Below are positions 7,037-14,232 of a DNA stretch of 14,271 nt, in pieces. This DNA is from Methylibium sp964622685. Its GTDB lineage: Bacteria; Pseudomonadota; Gammaproteobacteria; Burkholderiales; Burkholderiaceae_C. Within the stretch, counting starts at the first letter, position 1; each line of letters opens with the position of its first letter. The notes beneath the pieces were generated by a model. That model had not been told where the DNA came from. It saw only the letters and a program-made list of their open reading frames with translations, and ran no database searches. The stretch lies in NCBI GenBank assembly GCA_964622685.1, contig CAZUUU010000072.1:1-14271 (forward strand). Direction: 5' to 3'. The position numbers and the translations under genes are program-made.

Positions 7037-7189
7037 GGGGCGGGGGCGGGTGGCGAGGCCGCGATTCTCGCCCGCATCGCGAGGCGCCTTCGCACCGCTG
7101 GGCTCAGGGTCTTGCGTCGACGCAGCGCCGCCCGCGGTTCAGACTGGCCCTCGAGCGGTTTCCCTTGTCGACGACGAAAGGAGCTTGCC
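7037..7189. promoter_or_regulatory. Divergent intergenic region with a 12-bp palindrome
   Basis: This 153-bp gap separates two divergently transcribed membrane-protein genes and should hold both promoters. No convincing -35/-10 pair could be picked out. It contains a perfect palindrome TGCGTCGACGCA at 7113-7124, near its middle, which could be an operator. The left end is a G-rich tract (7037-7055). Confidence 0.35.
7177..7183 (+). promoter_or_regulatory. Strong ribosome binding site for the gene at 7190
   Basis: AAAGGAG lies 6 nt before ATG 7190 and fixes this start. The open frame extends further upstream to 6953, but that part is rich in Arg and Ala and overlaps the divergent gene, as expected of non-coding sequence. 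Confidence 0.8.
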
Positions 7190-7783
7190 ATGCGCAGACG
7201 CATCTACTGGCTGCTGCCCGACCTGGGCAGCGCGCGGCGGACGATGAACGACCTGCTGCTGGCGCGCATCGAGGTGGCGCACATCCACTTCGTCGCGCGC
7301 GAAGGGGTGGACCTGTCGGGCCTGCACGCCGCCAACGTGCTGCAGACCTCGGACCTGCTGCGCGCGGCGCAGCGCGGCCTGGTGCTCGGCGGCGGCGTCG
7401 GCCTGGCGGCCGGCGTGGTGGCGGGCATGCTGTTCCCGATCGTCGGCGACACCTCGGGCTGGGCGGCACTGAGCGACGTCTTGCGCTCCAGCGACTGGAC
7501 CGCCGGCGACCTGCGCGCGGCGATCGACTCGCCGCAATGGGGCATGACCTGGGTGCTGGCAGCCCTGGGCGCCGGCGTCGGCGCGTGGTCGGCCAGCCTG
7601 GTCGGCGTCTCGACGCCCAGCCAGCGCCTGCGCCGCTTCGAGGGCGCGATCGACCAGGGGCAGATCCTGCTGATGGTCGACGTGCCGCGCTCGCGGGTCG
7701 AGGAGATCGAGGCCTTGCTCGAGGCGGCCCATCCGGAGGCGCACTTCGAGGGTGTCGAGCCGGACGTGCCGGCCTTCCCCTGA
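7190..7783 (+). CDS. DUF1269-like two-helix membrane protein of unknown function
   Basis: A 197-residue protein with a clear ribosome binding site (7177-7183). Residues 1-37 look like a beta-alpha-beta unit (IYWLLPDL, a helix with RRTMNDLLLARIE, then HIHFVARE). A glycine-rich hydrophobic helix follows at about 63-86 (LVLGGGVGLAAGVVAGMLFP), then a soluble linker and a second hydrophobic helix at about 119-140. A C-terminal unit at 150-190 again looks like strand-helix-strand (ILLMVDVPRSRVEEIEALLE, then HFEGVE). The two ends could together form a ferredoxin-like fold split by the membrane hairpin. It resembles small DUF1269-type proteins common in Burkholderiales; that assignment is from memory of the pattern, not a search. 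Function unknown. It sits alone, divergent from the YeeE-like gene, and converges on ccmI with 19 nt between stops. Confidence 0.82.
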   Translation: MRRRIYWLLPDLGSARRTMNDLLLARIEVAHIHFVAREGVDLSGLHAANVLQTSDLLRAAQRGLVLGGGVGLAAGVVAGMLFPIVGDTSGWAALSDVLRSSDWTAGDLRAAIDSPQWGMTWVLAALGAGVGAWSASLVGVSTPSQRLRRFEGAIDQGQILLMVDVPRSRVEEIEALLEAAHPEAHFEGVEPDVPAFP

Positions 7784-7802
7784 GTCGGCCGTCCGGCGGT
7801 CG

Positions 7803-9050
7803 TCAGGGCTGCACGCGGTCGATCACGATCTCGACGGGCTTGCCGTCGGGTGCCAGCGGTCCGGCCTGACCGAGCAGGTCGCCGGGGCGCGGTGTCGCCT
7901 CGCCGCTCTTGGACACGCGCGCGCTGACGATCACCTGCGGGAACTTCGACAGCCGGAACTCGGGCGTCATCGCCGCGCTGTCGTCGAGCGTGAAGCGGAT
8001 CGGCAGGTCGGCCGCGCTGCGCCGCACGATCGCCAGCGGCATGCGCGGGCCTTCGGCGGCTCGCGCGACGATGAAGACGGTGTCGGTGGGCGCGACCTTG
8101 TCCTTCAGCGCCGGCGCGAGGCTGAGCGTGCCGTTGACGGCGGCCGGCGCAGCGGCTGCCGCTGCCGGGCCGGGTGGCGGCTTCGCCGCACCGCCGGCCG
8201 CGGCCAGCGCGGTGCGCGCCTCGGCCAGGCTGCGGTCGAGGTTGCGGGCGAACTCGCTGTCGGCCGGCACCAGCTCGCGGGCGCGCGCCCAGTGCCGGAC
8301 CGCCGTGGCGAAGTCCTGTTTCTCGAAGGCGGCGCCGCCGGCCAGCGCCAGCGCCTTCAGGTTGTCGGGCTCGAGCTCGAGGGCCCGTGCGACCAGGCGG
8401 GCCGGTTCGCCGTCGGCCGACTGGCCGGGCAGCATCGCCATCACGTCGGCGCGGTCGGCCAGCAGCTGGGCGTTGGTCGGTGCGAGCGTCGTCGCGCGCT
8501 CGTAGGCCCTGGCCGCTTCGGGGAAGCGCTGCAGGGCCGCGTAGCTGCGCGCCAGCATCACCCAGCCCTGCAGCTCGTCGGGCTGGCCGGCCTTGGTCTC
8601 CATCACCTTCGCCAGCTGCTCGACCATCGCCTCGACCTGGGCGACCGTCACCTCGGGGGCCGAGGCGGCCTGCGGCGGCAGCAGGGCGTCGCGGCTGCCG
8701 AGCCGGGCGTAGAAGCCGGCGGCGAACAGCGGCAGCAGCACGCCGATGGCGAGCGCCGTGACGGTGGCGCGGCCCGGGCGGGCGGTGCGAGCGGGGAGAG
8801 CCTCGGCGACGTCCTCGTCGAGCGCGCGGCGTTCGATCTCGGCACGCGACTCGCGGTGCTGCTCGGGCGTCAGCGTGCCGGCGGCCAGCTCGGCATCGAG
8901 CTGCTGCAGCTGGTCGCGCAGCACCTGCAGGTTGTCGTTGCGCGCCGCGTCGATCGACGCAGCCGCATCGCGACGTCGCGCCAGGGGGGGCAGCAGCAGG
9001 GCCAGCGCGAGCGCGACCATCGCGGCCGCGGCGATCCAGAACAGGGTCAT
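7803..9050 (-). CDS. ccmI: Cytochrome c biogenesis protein CcmI
   Basis: Chaperone of cytochrome c maturation System I that binds the C-terminal part of apocytochrome c and delivers it to the CcmF/CcmH ligation complex. The 415-residue protein has a first membrane helix at about 3-20, a cytoplasmic loop with a conserved helix (residues 34-80, NDNLQVLRDQLQQLDAELAAG), and a second membrane helix at about 96-116. A periplasmic region with TPR-like helices follows (about 133-285, e.g. WVMLARSYAALQRFPEAARAYERA), then an Ala/Pro linker (289-305) and a C-terminal beta-rich domain (306-415). ATG 9050 overlaps the ccmH stop in an ATGA junction, which fixes the start; the frame is open further upstream but that is shadow sequence within ccmH. 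In E. coli this part is fused to CcmH; here it is separate. It is the last gene of the operon. Confidence 0.94.
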   Translation of the reverse strand: MTLFWIAAAAMVALALALLLPPLARRRDAAASIDAARNDNLQVLRDQLQQLDAELAAGTLTPEQHRESRAEIERRALDEDVAEALPARTARPGRATVTALAIGVLLPLFAAGFYARLGSRDALLPPQAASAPEVTVAQVEAMVEQLAKVMETKAGQPDELQGWVMLARSYAALQRFPEAARAYERATTLAPTNAQLLADRADVMAMLPGQSADGEPARLVARALELEPDNLKALALAGGAAFEKQDFATAVRHWARARELVPADSEFARNLDRSLAEARTALAAAGGAAKPPPGPAAAAAAPAAVNGTLSLAPALKDKVAPTDTVFIVARAAEGPRMPLAIVRRSAADLPIRFTLDDSAAMTPEFRLSKFPQVIVSARVSKSGEATPRPGDLLGQAGPLAPDGKPVEIVIDRVQP

Positions 9051-9529
9051 GAGGCGGGTGAGTTCTCTTCGCCGAGCAGGCGGCGGGCGCGTTCGGCTTC
9101 GGCGGGCGTCAGCTCGCGCGCGGCGATCTGCGCGCGGCGGCGGCGGATCTGGCGCAACAGCACCGCGCCGGCGACGAGCAGCAGCACGAAGGGGCCGAGC
9201 CACAGCGCCAGCGTGCTGGACTTCAGCGGCGGGCGGTACAGCACGAAGTCGCCATAGCGCTGGACCATGAAGTCGCGGATCTCCGCGTCGCTGCGGCCCT
9301 GGCCGATCTGCACGCGGATCTGGTTGCGCAGGTCGACCGCCAGGTCAGCGTTGGACGCCGCGATGGTCTCGTTCTGGCAGACCAGGCAGCGCAGTTCCTC
9401 GGCGATGCGGATCACGCGCGCTTGCAGCACCGGATCGTCGGCCAGCGGGGCGGCATCCTTCGCGAGCGTATTGCCGGCGAGCGCCAGGGCCAGGGCCAGC
9501 AGGACCGTCGACAGCAGGCGGTCAGCCAC
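9047..9529 (-). CDS. ccmH: Cytochrome c maturation thiol oxidoreductase CcmH
   Basis: Periplasm-facing, membrane-anchored oxidoreductase that takes part in reducing the CXXCH cysteines of apocytochrome c and works with CcmF in heme ligation. The 160-residue protein has an N-terminal signal-like helix (about 4-23), the family motif LRCLVCQN at 46-53 (Cys48, Cys51), the helical stretch DLAVDLRNQIRVQIGQG, RYGDFVLYRPP at 91-101, one membrane helix at about 105-126 and a basic cytoplasmic tail. The length matches short CcmH proteins that lack the CcmI part. The start is GTG 9529, with a GAGGAAG-like site about 5 nt upstream, and it overlaps the end of ccmG by 8 nt. Confidence 0.96.
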   Translation of the reverse strand: MADRLLSTVLLALALALAGNTLAKDAAPLADDPVLQARVIRIAEELRCLVCQNETIAASNADLAVDLRNQIRVQIGQGRSDAEIRDFMVQRYGDFVLYRPPLKSSTLALWLGPFVLLLVAGAVLLRQIRRRRAQIAARELTPAEAERARRLLGEENSPAS

Positions 9530-10064
9530 CGGACTTCCTCAGCTTGTCGACCAGCGGGAGGATGGTGCCCGTCAACGCGGCCGGCGTCACCGGGCCGATG
9601 TGCTTGAGGCGGATCACGCCGGCCTGGTCGATGACGAAGGTCTCGGGCACACCGTAGACGCCGTAGTCGATGCCGACCAGCCCGGCGGTGTCGGCCAGCG
9701 ACAGCTTGTACGGGTCGCCGTGCTGCTTGAGCCAGGCCAGCGCGTCGTCGCGCTTGTCCTTGTAGTTCAGGCCGTAGATCGGCACCGTGCCGCTGCGGGC
9801 CAGGTCGACCAGCAGCGGATGCTCCTGGCGGCAGGCCACGCACCACGAGGCCCAAACGTTGAGCAGCCAGACCTGGCCGCGCAGGTCCTGGTCGGACAGC
9901 ACGCGATCGGGCGCCGACAGCAGCGGCAGGCTGAAGGCCGGCGCCGGCTTGTCGATCAGCGGCGAAGGCACCTGGCGCGGATCGAGCTTCAGGCCCTTGG
10001 CCAGGAAGCCGACCAGCAGCAGGAAGACCGCCAGCGGCAGCAGGAAACGCAGCGAACGCTTCAT
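9522..10064 (-). CDS. ccmG: Thiol:disulfide interchange protein CcmG (DsbE)
   Basis: Membrane-tethered periplasmic thioredoxin-like protein that passes reducing power from DsbD/CcdA to the apocytochrome/CcmH system. It has 180 residues with an N-terminal anchor helix at about 5-22, then a thioredoxin fold. The active site is WASWCVACRQEH, with Cys75 and Cys78, and the cis-Pro region is GVYGVPETFVID, the family hallmark seen as GVYGAPETF in many homologues. The start ATG 10064 overlaps the ccmF stop by 4 nt; a much longer open frame upstream is a shadow of ccmF. The active-site dipeptide is Val-Ala. Location between ccmF and ccmH is the standard System I order. Confidence 0.96.
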   Translation of the reverse strand: MKRSLRFLLPLAVFLLLVGFLAKGLKLDPRQVPSPLIDKPAPAFSLPLLSAPDRVLSDQDLRGQVWLLNVWASWCVACRQEHPLLVDLARSGTVPIYGLNYKDKRDDALAWLKQHGDPYKLSLADTAGLVGIDYGVYGVPETFVIDQAGVIRLKHIGPVTPAALTGTILPLVDKLRKSGG

Positions 10065-12079
10065 CGCGCGACGACCTTCGCCGCCACCGGCCGGGCCGCT
10101 GCAGCGGCATCCGGCGCACCGCCGTCCGGCTGCGGTGCATCGGCACGGCGACGCACGGCGCGGTAGCGGCGGTCCAGCACGGCGAGGAAGCCGCCGAGCG
10201 CCATCAGCACGCAGCCGCCCCAGATCCAGCCGACGAAGGGCTTGTAGTAGACGCGCACGCTCCAGGCCGACACGCCGAGCGGCTCGCCGAGCGACACGTA
10301 GAGGTCGCGCGTCAGTCCGCGGTCGATCGCGGTCTCGGTCATCGGCATGCGGCTGACGGTGTAGAGCCGGCGCTCGGGCTCCAGCGTGCGGATCGCCTGT
10401 CCGTCGCGGCTGACGGTCAGCGCGCCGCGCGCGGCGTCGTAGTTGGGGCCGCGGGCGTCGCGCACGCCGTCGAAACGCAGCGTGTAGTCCTGCAGCGTCG
10501 TGGTGTCGCCGGGCTCCATGCGCAGGTCCTTCTCGACCTGGTAGCCGCCGACGATGGTGACGCCGACGACGAACACGGCGACACCGAAGTGCGCCAGCAG
10601 CATGCCGTACCACGACAGGGGCTGGCGCCGCAGCGCCTCGACGGTGCCGGCCGAGTGCTCGCGCACCCGCGTGACCAGGTGATGGACGGTGCTGCAGGCG
10701 ATCCACGCCGCCATCAGCAGGCCGAAGCCGATCATCGGCGACCAGCGACCCAGCAGCAGCGGCGCGACGACCGCGGCGACGGCGCTGACGGCCAGCGCCC
10801 AGCGCAGCTTGCGCGCCAGGTCGATGACCCCGGCCTGGCGCCAGCGCGCGATCGGGCCGATGCCCATCAGGAACAGCGCCGGCGCCATCAGCGGCACGAA
10901 GACGGCGTCGAAGTAGGGCGGGCCGACCGAGATCTTGCCCATGCCCAGCGCGTCCAGCACCAGCGGGTAGAGCGTGCCCAGCATCACCGCCGCCGCGGCC
11001 ACCAGCAGCAGCACGTTGTTGGCCAGCAGCATGGCTTCGCGAGAAACCGGCTCGAAGCTGCCGCCGATGCCGACCTTGGGCGCGCGCCACGCGAACAGCG
11101 CCAGCGAACCGCCGATCACCAGCGCCAGGAAGGCCAGGATGAAGACACCGCGCGCCGGGTCGGTGGCGAAGGCGTGCACCGAGCTCAGCACGCCCGAGCG
11201 GACGATGAAGGTGCCCAGCAGCGACAGCGAGAAGGCCAGGATCGCCAGCAGCGCCGTCCACATCTTGAAGCCGCCGCGCTTCTCGGTCACGGCCAGCGAA
11301 TGGATCAGCGCGGTGCCGACCAGCCAAGGCATGAAGGAGGCGTTCTCGACCGGGTCCCAGAACCACCAGCCGCCCCAGCCGAGCTCGTAGTAGGCCCAGA
11401 AGCTGCCGAGCGCGATGCCCAGGGTCAGGAAGCACCAGGCCACCGTGGTCCAGGGCCGCGACCAGCGCGCCCACGCGGCGTCGAGCCGGCCCGAGATCAG
11501 TGCCGAGATCGCGAAGGCGAAGGCCACGACGAAGCCGACATAGCCCATGTAGAGCATCGGCGGGTGGATGATCATCCCCGGGTCCTGCAGCAGCGGGTTC
11601 AGGTCCTTGCCGTCGGCCGCCGCGGGCAGCAGCCGGATGAAGGGGTTGCTGGTCAGCAGCGTGAACAGCAGGAAGCCGCAGCTCACCAGGCCCATGATGC
11701 CCAGCACGCGCGCCACGCTGCGGTCGTCCAGCGACTTCGAGAAGCTGGCGACCGCGACGGTCCAGCCGGCCAGGATCAGCGCCCACAGCAGGATCGAGCC
11801 CTCGTGGTTGCCCCAGACCGCGGTGATGCGGTACATCAGCGGCAGGCGCGAGTTGGAATGCTCGGCCGCCAGCAGCACCGAGAAATCGTTGTTGACGAAG
11901 GCGTAGGTGAGGCAGGCGTAGGCGATCGCGACGAACAGGAACTGGCCGCGCGCCGAGGGGCGGGCCAGCGCGATCCAGGCGGCGTTGCCGGTCGAGGCGC
12001 CGATCAGCGGCAGCACGCTCTGCGCGAGCGCCATCGCCAGCGCCAGGATCAGTGCCAGGTGGCCGAGTTCAGGGATCAT
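10061..12079 (-). CDS. ccmF: Cytochrome c heme lyase subunit CcmF
   Basis: Large inner-membrane protein (672 residues, about 14-15 helices; E. coli 647) that accepts heme from holo-CcmE and attaches it to apocytochrome c. Seen: the WWD domain GWGGWWFWDPVENASFMPWL at 234-253, and the histidines that correspond to the E. coli heme ligands: His172 in MIIHPPMLYMG, His260 in GTALIHSLAV, His302 in LSSVHAFATD and His497 in MLLAHFGVAV. The stretch WGNHEGSILLW at 89-99 is also conserved in the CcmF/NrfE family. No key residue is missing. ATG 12079 overlaps the ccmE stop (ATGA), and the end overlaps ccmG in the same way. Confidence 0.97.
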   Translation of the reverse strand: MIPELGHLALILALAMALAQSVLPLIGASTGNAAWIALARPSARGQFLFVAIAYACLTYAFVNNDFSVLLAAEHSNSRLPLMYRITAVWGNHEGSILLWALILAGWTVAVASFSKSLDDRSVARVLGIMGLVSCGFLLFTLLTSNPFIRLLPAAADGKDLNPLLQDPGMIIHPPMLYMGYVGFVVAFAFAISALISGRLDAAWARWSRPWTTVAWCFLTLGIALGSFWAYYELGWGGWWFWDPVENASFMPWLVGTALIHSLAVTEKRGGFKMWTALLAILAFSLSLLGTFIVRSGVLSSVHAFATDPARGVFILAFLALVIGGSLALFAWRAPKVGIGGSFEPVSREAMLLANNVLLLVAAAAVMLGTLYPLVLDALGMGKISVGPPYFDAVFVPLMAPALFLMGIGPIARWRQAGVIDLARKLRWALAVSAVAAVVAPLLLGRWSPMIGFGLLMAAWIACSTVHHLVTRVREHSAGTVEALRRQPLSWYGMLLAHFGVAVFVVGVTIVGGYQVEKDLRMEPGDTTTLQDYTLRFDGVRDARGPNYDAARGALTVSRDGQAIRTLEPERRLYTVSRMPMTETAIDRGLTRDLYVSLGEPLGVSAWSVRVYYKPFVGWIWGGCVLMALGGFLAVLDRRYRAVRRRADAPQPDGGAPDAAAAARPVAAKVVAR

Positions 12080-12564
12080 GGGCGGACTCCGGTGGCCGCC
12101 GACGGGGCCGGTATGCCGGCCTCGCGGGTCGGCAGCTTGCCGTGGCGGGCCTGCTCCAGCGCGGCGGCGGCCTCGGGCGGCATGTAGTTCTCGTCGTGCT
12201 TGGCCAGCACCTGCTCGGCGCGGAACACGCCGTCGCTGCCGAGCTTGCCCTGGGCCACGACACCCTTGCCCTCCTTGAAGAGGTCGGGCAGCAGGCCGGT
12301 GTAGGTGACCGGCGTCGTCTGGGCCATGTCGGTCACGACGAAGCGGACTGTCAGCGACTGCGGGTCGCGCTGGATGCTGCCCATCTCGACCAGGCCGCCG
12401 AGGCGGAAGCTCCGTTCGAGCGGAGCCTCCTTGGCAACCACCTGCGAGGGGCTGAAGAAGAACACCAGATTGCTCTGGAAGGCGTTGAGCACGAGGGCGG
12501 CCGCCGCACCCAGCGTGGCCAGCCCGCCGACGATCGCCATGGCGCGTTTGGTTCTGGCCTTCAT
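12076..12564 (-). CDS. ccmE: Heme chaperone CcmE
   Basis: Periplasmic heme chaperone anchored by one N-terminal helix (about residues 8-27); it binds heme covalently through a histidine and hands it to CcmF. The 162-residue protein shows FFFSPSQ at 35-41, RLGGLVEMGSI at 54-64, VTYTGLLPDLFKEGKGVVAQG at 86-106 and the heme-binding motif VLAKHDENYMPPE at 119-131, with His123 and Tyr127 (E. coli His130 and Tyr134). The extended low-complexity C-terminus is normal. Start ATG 12564 overlaps the ccmD stop by 4 nt. The H-type motif (HDENY) shows it is the classical, not the cysteine, variant. Confidence 0.97.
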   Translation of the reverse strand: MKARTKRAMAIVGGLATLGAAAALVLNAFQSNLVFFFSPSQVVAKEAPLERSFRLGGLVEMGSIQRDPQSLTVRFVVTDMAQTTPVTYTGLLPDLFKEGKGVVAQGKLGSDGVFRAEQVLAKHDENYMPPEAAAALEQARHGKLPTREAGIPAPSAATGVRP

Positions 12565-12734
12565 GCGTCGCTGCCTCCCAGTTCTGTGTCGGTCATGCGC
12601 TTCTGAGCGGCGCGACGCGAGAAAAGTTGCCAGACCTCGATCGCGATCGTCGCCGCGACCATGCCGAACGAACCCCAGACGTAGAGGCCATAGCCGCCCA
12701 TCGCCAGGAAGTCGGAGACGCTCGACCAGTTCAT
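12561..12734 (-). CDS. ccmD: Heme exporter accessory protein CcmD
   Basis: Small single-helix membrane protein (57 residues) that stabilises the CcmABC-CcmE complex and helps release holo-CcmE. Seen: the family-typical start with FLAMGGYGLYVWGSFG at residues 9-24, a membrane helix at about 15-37, and a charged cytoplasmic tail (SRRAAQKRMTD). It overlaps ccmC upstream and ccmE downstream, each by 4 nt (ATGA). Because of its size it is easily missed; the start ATG 12734 is fixed by the overlap and by the family-like N-terminus, although the open frame continues upstream inside ccmC. Confidence 0.92.
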   Translation of the reverse strand: MNWSSVSDFLAMGGYGLYVWGSFGMVAATIAIEVWQLFSRRAAQKRMTDTELGGSDA

Positions 12735-13474
12735 GCGGCGCCCAGCTCGTCGCGCGTCCAGCCCGCATGGGCCTCGCGCTCCAGGATGATGGTCCTCAGC
12801 CGCGCCAGCACGACCGCGAAGCAGTAGGCCCAGAAGGCCAGCGCCATGATCAGCATGCCGGTCAGCATCGTCGTGGCCATGCTGGGTGCGCGCGTCAGGC
12901 TGACCGAGGCGCCCTGGTGCAGCGTGTTCCACCACTGCACCGAGAAGTAGATGATCGGCACGTTCACCACGCCGACGATGGCCAGCAGCGCGGCGGCTCG
13001 GTCCGCCCGGCGCGGATCCTCGATGGCCGCGTGCAGCGACATGAAGCCGATGTAGAGGAAGAGCAGGATGAGCTCGGACGTCAGCCGCGCGTCCCAGACC
13101 CACCAGGTGCCCCAGGTCGGCTTGCCCCACAGCGCGCCGGTCCACAGCGCCAGGAAGGTCATCAGCGCGCCGGTCGGGGCGATGGCGCCGGCCAGCATCG
13201 AGGCCAGCCGGGCGTTGAAGATCAGGCCGACGGCGGCCCAGAAGGCCATCGCGACGTACAGCACCATCGACATCCAGGCCGCCGGCACATGGATGAAGAT
13301 GATGCGGTAGGCCTCGCCCTGGGTGGCGTCGGTCGGCGCGACGAAGAAGCCGATGTAGAGGCCGGCGATCGTCAACAGCACCGCGGCGACGGCGAAGCAC
13401 GGGATGGCCTTGCCCGCCAGCGGGTAGAAGCGCAGGGGCGCGGCGTACTTGAACCAGTTGATCGGGCGGGTCAT
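12731..13474 (-). CDS. ccmC: Heme exporter protein CcmC
   Basis: Six-helix inner-membrane protein that presents heme to CcmE in the periplasm. The 247 residues match the family (E. coli 245). Seen: the WWD domain KPTWGTWWVWDARLTSELIL at 118-137, and the two heme-ligand histidines His62 (IIFIHVPAAW) and His186 (WWNTLHQGAS), equivalent to E. coli His60 and His184. The start is ATG 13474, giving the typical MTRPINWFKYAAP beginning; upstream open frame is not coding. There is no strong ribosome binding site. A gap of 38 nt separates it from ccmB, the only non-overlapping junction in the ccm operon. Confidence 0.97.
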   Translation of the reverse strand: MTRPINWFKYAAPLRFYPLAGKAIPCFAVAAVLLTIAGLYIGFFVAPTDATQGEAYRIIFIHVPAAWMSMVLYVAMAFWAAVGLIFNARLASMLAGAIAPTGALMTFLALWTGALWGKPTWGTWWVWDARLTSELILLFLYIGFMSLHAAIEDPRRADRAAALLAIVGVVNVPIIYFSVQWWNTLHQGASVSLTRAPSMATTMLTGMLIMALAFWAYCFAVVLARLRTIILEREAHAGWTRDELGAA

Positions 13475-13512
13475 GGCGGGTGCGGTCGGGCAGCCGGGAT
13501 TGTGCAATCGCT

Positions 13513-14232
13513 TCAGTCCAGAGCGATCCGCAGGGCCGCGGCGCAGGCCCAGGGGGCGAGGAAGAGTGCCACCAGCAGCATCGCTCCCAGCAACGAAAAG
13601 TGTCCGGCGCTGCCCAGGCCGGCGGCGCTGGCCTCGACCGCACCGGCGCCGAAGATCAGCACCGGCACGTAGAGCGGCAGCACCAGCAGCGACAGCAGCA
13701 CCCCGGCGCCGCGCACGCCGACCGTCAGCGCCGCGCCGATGGCGCCGATCAGGCTGAGCAGCGGTGTGCCCAGCAGCAGCGACAGCAGCAGCACGCCGGT
13801 GGCTGGCGCGTCCAGGCCGAACTGCAGCGCCAGCAGCGGCGAGATCAGCGCCAGCATCAGCCCCGACACCAGCCAGTGCGCAGCGATCTTGGCCAGCACC
13901 AGCAGCGGCAAGGGGCAGGCGGCCAGCAGCAGCTGCTCGAGCGTGCCGTCGTGGTGGTCGTCGGCGAACAGCCGCGCCAGCGACAACATCGAGGCCAGCA
14001 ATGCCGCCACCCACAGCACGCCGGGCGCCATCGTGCGCAGCAGTTGCGGCTCGGGGCCGACGCCGAGCGGGAACAGGCTGACGACGATGACGAAGAAGAA
14101 AAGGGCCGCGGCCGTGTCGGCGCGGCGGCGCAGCGCGATGCGCAGGTCGCGCACGAGCACGCAGCGCATCGTGGCCAGCACGCCGGTCGGGGCGGTGGCG
14201 GACGCGGTCGGCACGGGCAGGGTGGCGCTCAC
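13513..14232 (-). CDS. ccmB: Heme exporter protein CcmB, ABC permease
   Basis: Membrane subunit that, with the ATPase CcmA, forms the CcmAB transporter needed to release holo-CcmE. It has 239 residues from GTG 14232, with about six hydrophobic helices. Seen: VRDLRIALRRRAD near the N-terminus, the family stretch SLFPLGVGPEPQLL at 52-65, RLFADDHHDGTLEQLLL at 87-103 and ALTVGVRGAGVLLSLLVLPL at 168-187. GTG 14232 overlaps the ccmA stop in a GTGA junction like the other junctions of this operon. The in-frame ATG at 14169 (Met22) aligns better with the E. coli N-terminus and would give 218 residues, so the first 21 residues may not be translated. Confidence 0.95.
   Translation of the reverse strand: MSATLPVPTASATAPTGVLATMRCVLVRDLRIALRRRADTAAALFFFVIVVSLFPLGVGPEPQLLRTMAPGVLWVAALLASMLSLARLFADDHHDGTLEQLLLAACPLPLLVLAKIAAHWLVSGLMLALISPLLALQFGLDAPATGVLLLSLLLGTPLLSLIGAIGAALTVGVRGAGVLLSLLVLPLYVPVLIFGAGAVEASAAGLGSAGHFSLLGAMLLVALFLAPWACAAALRIALD

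Noticed and set aside
7781..7806. A possible terminator hairpin (CTGA/TCAG outer arms, GCCG/CGGC inner arms) between the stops at 7783 and 7803
   Set aside because: The stems are only 4 bp and interrupted, with a 2-nt inner loop and no T-run; too weak to call.
7752..9257. A 501-codon plus-strand frame opposite ccmI and ccmH
   Set aside because: No domain, repetitive Arg/Gly/Val/Gln composition, no ribosome binding site, and opposite genes with clear family motifs.
9522..11786. A very long frame that would fuse about 570 residues to the N-terminus of CcmG
   Set aside because: The upstream part is out-of-frame sequence within ccmF. The ATGA junction at 10061-10064 and the signal-anchor beginning MKRSLRFLLPL fix the true start.
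10589..12187. A 532-codon plus-strand frame opposite ccmF
   Set aside because: Extremely Gln/Arg/His-rich shadow sequence; the opposite strand encodes CcmF with all its heme ligands.
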